From: JABDIP01 sp965237625
GTDB taxonomy: Bacteria; Pseudomonadota; Alphaproteobacteria; DSM-16000; Inquilinaceae
NCBI GenBank assembly: GCA_965237625.1
Contig: CBDEGD010000014.1
Location: 186,001-250,000 of the forward strand
Direction of reading: 5' to 3'
DNA length: 64,000 nucleotides
Within the stretch, counting starts at the first letter, position 1. Each line of letters starts with the position of its first letter. The notes under the pieces were generated by a model. That model saw nothing but the letters and a program-made list of their open reading frames with translations. It searched no databases and was not told the origin of the DNA. Positions 61,606 to 64,000 of this stretch are shown here, one piece after another. Both the position numbers and the translations under genes were made by a program.

Positions 61606-61631
61606 CTTTGTGTCGGTGATGCTGAGAGATG

Positions 61632-62804
61632 CTACGCCTCCACTGGCTTGGCTCTTGGGACCTTGCTGGGTTGCGCCTTGCCCGGCGGCACGAAGGCCTC
61701 GGGCGCCTCTGACGGCAGAGTTTCCACATAGAGCGACTGGCTGGGGAAGGCAAAGCCACTCCCCGCGCCTTCGACGATCTCCTTGATGCGGTAGGCCAAC
61801 TGTTCCTTGATCGCCAGCCACTCGCCCCAATTGGTGGTGACCGTGAAGCAGTACAGCATGATGTCGATCGAGCTGTCATTGAAGCTGTCGATGCGCACGA
61901 AGGTGGAGACCTCCGGCGGTTTGGCGAAATCGTCGCTGCCCAACACATACCCCTCGATGCCGTCGCGGATCTGGCGCAGCTGATCGACGCTGGTGCGGTA
62001 TTCGACGCCGATCTTCCAGTAGATGCGGCGGTGGGTCATCTTGCTGAAATTGGTGACCGCATTGTCCGACAGCTTGGAGTTCGGCACATGAACAGGCGCC
62101 TTGTCGAAACGGCGCACCAGGGTGGACCGGAAGCCGATCGATTCCACAGTGCCTTCAACGACCCCGTCGACCCGGATCCAGTCGCCTCGGCTGAAGCGTT
62201 TCTCCGCCAGGATGAGAATGCCGGCGATCAGGTTCTTGAAGAGGTCCTGCGCGCCGAGTGCGACGGCCACACCAATCAGGCCGAGCCCGGCGATGATCGG
62301 ACCGACCTGGATGCCCCAGATCTCGAGGATCGTTGCGGCGCCGATGAAGATGATGGCGATCTTGATCGCCTTTTTCAGCCAGTCGACCATTTCGGGCGAA
62401 AACACCCGCTCCAGCCGCCCGAGCACGAAGCTCATCGGCTCGACCATTTGATGGAAAGCCCAGAAGATCGTGTAGGCGATCAGCGACCGCACCAGATTTT
62501 CCGCACCGGCCGCCATGGTGCCCTCAATGGAGAGGTATTCCGTCGCGACAAAGATGCCCAGCACGACGGGAATGAACCGGATCGGCCCCTCCAGTGCCAG
62601 GATCACCTGATCGTCCGCAGTCGTTTTCGTGCGCTTCGCCCATTTTTTCAGGCGGGCCATGATGATCCGGGTGAAGAGGCGGCGGAATACCAGGAACCCA
62701 AACAGGATTGCCAGTGCGACCAGAATCTCGCCGATATCGATGCCAAGAAACCCGTTCTTCCAGACATCGGCAACCAGAGCCCAGAATTCTTCCAACTGCG
62801 ACAT
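61632..62804 (-). CDS. MscS-type mechanosensitive ion channel
   Basis: The 390-residue protein has N-terminal helices (GEILVALAILFGFLVFRRLF and others), the pore helix region GLGLIGVALGAQDLFKN with Gly/Ala packing, and the MscS beta domain (EKRFSRGDWIRVDGVVEGTV). It opens under membrane tension to protect against osmotic downshock. It is of medium size, without a large periplasmic domain. Note that the C-terminus has a Pro/Lys-rich tail. Confidence 0.9.
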   Translation of the reverse strand: MSQLEEFWALVADVWKNGFLGIDIGEILVALAILFGFLVFRRLFTRIIMARLKKWAKRTKTTADDQVILALEGPIRFIPVVLGIFVATEYLSIEGTMAAGAENLVRSLIAYTIFWAFHQMVEPMSFVLGRLERVFSPEMVDWLKKAIKIAIIFIGAATILEIWGIQVGPIIAGLGLIGVAVALGAQDLFKNLIAGILILAEKRFSRGDWIRVDGVVEGTVESIGFRSTLVRRFDKAPVHVPNSKLSDNAVTNFSKMTHRRIYWKIGVEYRTSVDQLRQIRDGIEGYVLGSDDFAKPPEVSTFVRIDSFNDSSIDIMLYCFTVTTNWGEWLAIKEQLAYRIKEIVEGAGSGFAFPSQSLYVETLPSEAPEAFVPPGKAQPSKVPRAKPVEA

Positions 62805-62856
62805 TGATCCCCCTTACAAGCGCGGCCCGATGCCACGGCACCGCGAAACAGACAAA

Positions 62857-64000
62857 TCAGAGATTGAATTCGATGCCCTGGGCCAAGGGCAGTTCACGGG
62901 AGTAGTTCACGGTCTGGGTCTGCCGGCGCATATAGGCCTTCCAGGCATCGGAGCCGGACTCGCGACCGCCGCCGGTTTCCTTCTCGCCACCGAACGCACC
63001 GCCGATCTCCGCCCCGCTGGGGCCGATATTCACATTGGCGATGCCGCAATCGCTGCCCGCCGCCGACAGGAAGGTCTCCGCTTCTCGGACGTCGGTGGTG
63101 AAGATGCACGACGCCAGCCCTTGCGGAACGCCATTGTGCAGGGCAACCGCCTCGTCGAGTTCGCTGTAGCGCATCACGTAGAGGATCGGCGCGAAGGTCT
63201 CCTCGCGAACGATCTCGGATTGCTCCGGCATCTCGACGATGGCCGGCATTACATAGGCCCCGCCATCGGGCACGTTCGCCGTCACCCGCTCGCCGCCGGT
63301 CACCGTGCCGCCGCCGGATCGCGCCGTTTCCAGGGCCGACTGCATCCGCTCAAACGAGCCCTCGTCGATCAGCGGACCGACCAATGTGGACGGCTCCAGC
63401 GGGTCGCCCACACGTACAGCGCCATACGCCTTCTTCACTGCCGGAACCAAGCGATCATAGAGGCCTTCATGGACCATCAGCCGGCGCAGACTCGTGCAGC
63501 GTTGACCGCAGGTGCCGACGGCGGAGAACAGGATGGCCCGCACTGCCAGATCGAGATCGGAGGACGGCGCCACGATCATCGCATTGTTGCCGCCCAGCTC
63601 CAGCAGCGAGCGGCCCATGCGACTGGCCACCCGTGGCCCGACCTTGCGCCCCATGGCGGTGCTGCCGGTGGCGCTGATCAGCGGCACCCGAGGGTCGTCG
63701 ACCAGCCGCTCGCCGACCTCACGGCCGCCGATCAGGACCGACAGTAGCCCGTCGGGCGCATCGCCGAATTTCGCCAACGCCCGATCGAAGAGCGCCCGGC
63801 ATGCCAGCGCCGTCAGCGGCGTCTTCTCCGACGGCTTCCAGATCACCGGATCGCCGCATACCAGCGCCAGCGCGGCATTCCAACTCCATACCGCGACCGG
63901 AAAGTTGAAGGCGCTGATCACGCCGACCGGCCCAAGCGGCTGCCAGGTCTCGCTCATGCGATGGCCCGGGCGCTCAGAGGCGATGGTCAGGCCGTAGAGC
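62857..64000 (-). CDS. Aldehyde dehydrogenase, ALDH7 type (5' end beyond the window)
   Basis: The frame is open to the right edge, so the N-terminus is missing. The catalytic pieces are visible: the glutamate in LLELGGNNAMIVAPSSDLDL and the cysteine in SAVGTCGQRCTSLRRLMVHE. VIWKPSEKTPLTALACRALF is the cofactor region. The sequence fits the aminoadipic-semialdehyde (ALDH7) class that acts in lysine degradation or osmoprotection. At least 380 residues are present. Confidence 0.9.
   Translation of the reverse strand, partial: LYGLTIASERPGHRMSETWQPLGPVGVISAFNFPVAVWSWNAALALVCGDPVIWKPSEKTPLTALACRALFDRALAKFGDAPDGLLSVLIGGREVGERLVDDPRVPLISATGSTAMGRKVGPRVASRMGRSLLELGGNNAMIVAPSSDLDLAVRAILFSAVGTCGQRCTSLRRLMVHEGLYDRLVPAVKKAYGAVRVGDPLEPSTLVGPLIDEGSFERMQSALETARSGGGTVTGGERVTANVPDGGAYVMPAIVEMPEQSEIVREETFAPILYVMRYSELDEAVALHNGVPQGLASCIFTTDVREAETFLSAAGSDCGIANVNIGPSGAEIGGAFGGEKETGGGRESGSDAWKAYMRRQTQTVNYSRELPLAQGIEFNL

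Overview
The window is high-GC DNA from an alphaproteobacterium, probably near Rhodospirillales (inferred; lower ranks cannot be resolved by reading). The evidence is a C4-pathway hemA (5-aminolevulinate synthase), two SOS boxes of the alphaproteobacterial form GTTC-N7-GTTC in front of imuA and imuB, FixK/FNR-type TTGAT-N4-ATCAA sites, and an xseB-ispA-dxs-tlyA cluster. There is no rRNA, CRISPR array, phage or complete insertion sequence. Most of the window is ordinary chromosome with short accessory pieces.

Layout. 1-2.1 kb: SOS mutagenesis genes imuB (cut by the window edge) and imuA, split by a palindromic repeat element. 2.2-6.8 kb: membrane protein, enoyl-CoA hydratase, atypical SDR, SLAC1/TehA-type transporter, pyrE. 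7-10.6 kb: peptide-type ABC importer (binding protein plus two permeases, no ATPase). 10.7-14.6 kb: reverse-strand operon of ribokinase, metal-dependent amidohydrolase, M20 amidohydrolase and a PrcB-like lipoprotein. 14.8-19.5 kb: operon with a near-consensus promoter encoding a cadherin-like/RTX secreted protein, a YfiR-family periplasmic protein and a sensor histidine kinase. 19.5-28.1 kb: universal stress protein and a complete Dpp/Opp-type importer with two paralogous binding proteins. 28.5-34.8 kb: hemA, winged-helix regulator, an odd tRNA-like gene, an SDR/hypothetical/Usp operon and an APH-kinase fusion, with FNR-type boxes at hemA and both Usp genes. 34.8-43.1 kb: CDF transporter, self-regulating TetR, pdxH, glycine-zipper lipoprotein, DnaJ-like protein, YihY protein, fabI, GNAT, aroC. 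43.1-44.6 kb: a small lower-GC island (DUF488 plus partner) bracketed by two copies of the aroC 3' end. 44.7-56 kb: SDR, AhpD-like protein, sppA, tlyA, MATE pump, dxs, ispA, xseB, histone-deacetylase-like protein. 55-64 kb: RND pump, TusA, a SqrR/BigR-like ArsR regulator, secreted proteins, MscS channel and an ALDH7 dehydrogenase cut by the edge.

How the genes work together. xseB-ispA-dxs-tlyA is the usual alphaproteobacterial isoprenoid/housekeeping cluster, interrupted here by a 289-bp element with terminal inverted repeats and by a MATE gene. The YfiR-kinase pair suggests a periplasm-to-cytoplasm signalling unit linked to a type I-secreted surface protein. The FNR-type boxes suggest that heme synthesis and two stress-protein units respond to low oxygen.

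The best candidates for something undescribed are the two-gene DUF488 island at aroC, the RTX/LTDL-repeat protein with YfiR and kinase, the 92-nt tRNA-like gene with a UAU-type anticodon loop, and a farnesyl diphosphate synthase whose second aspartate motif is broken.
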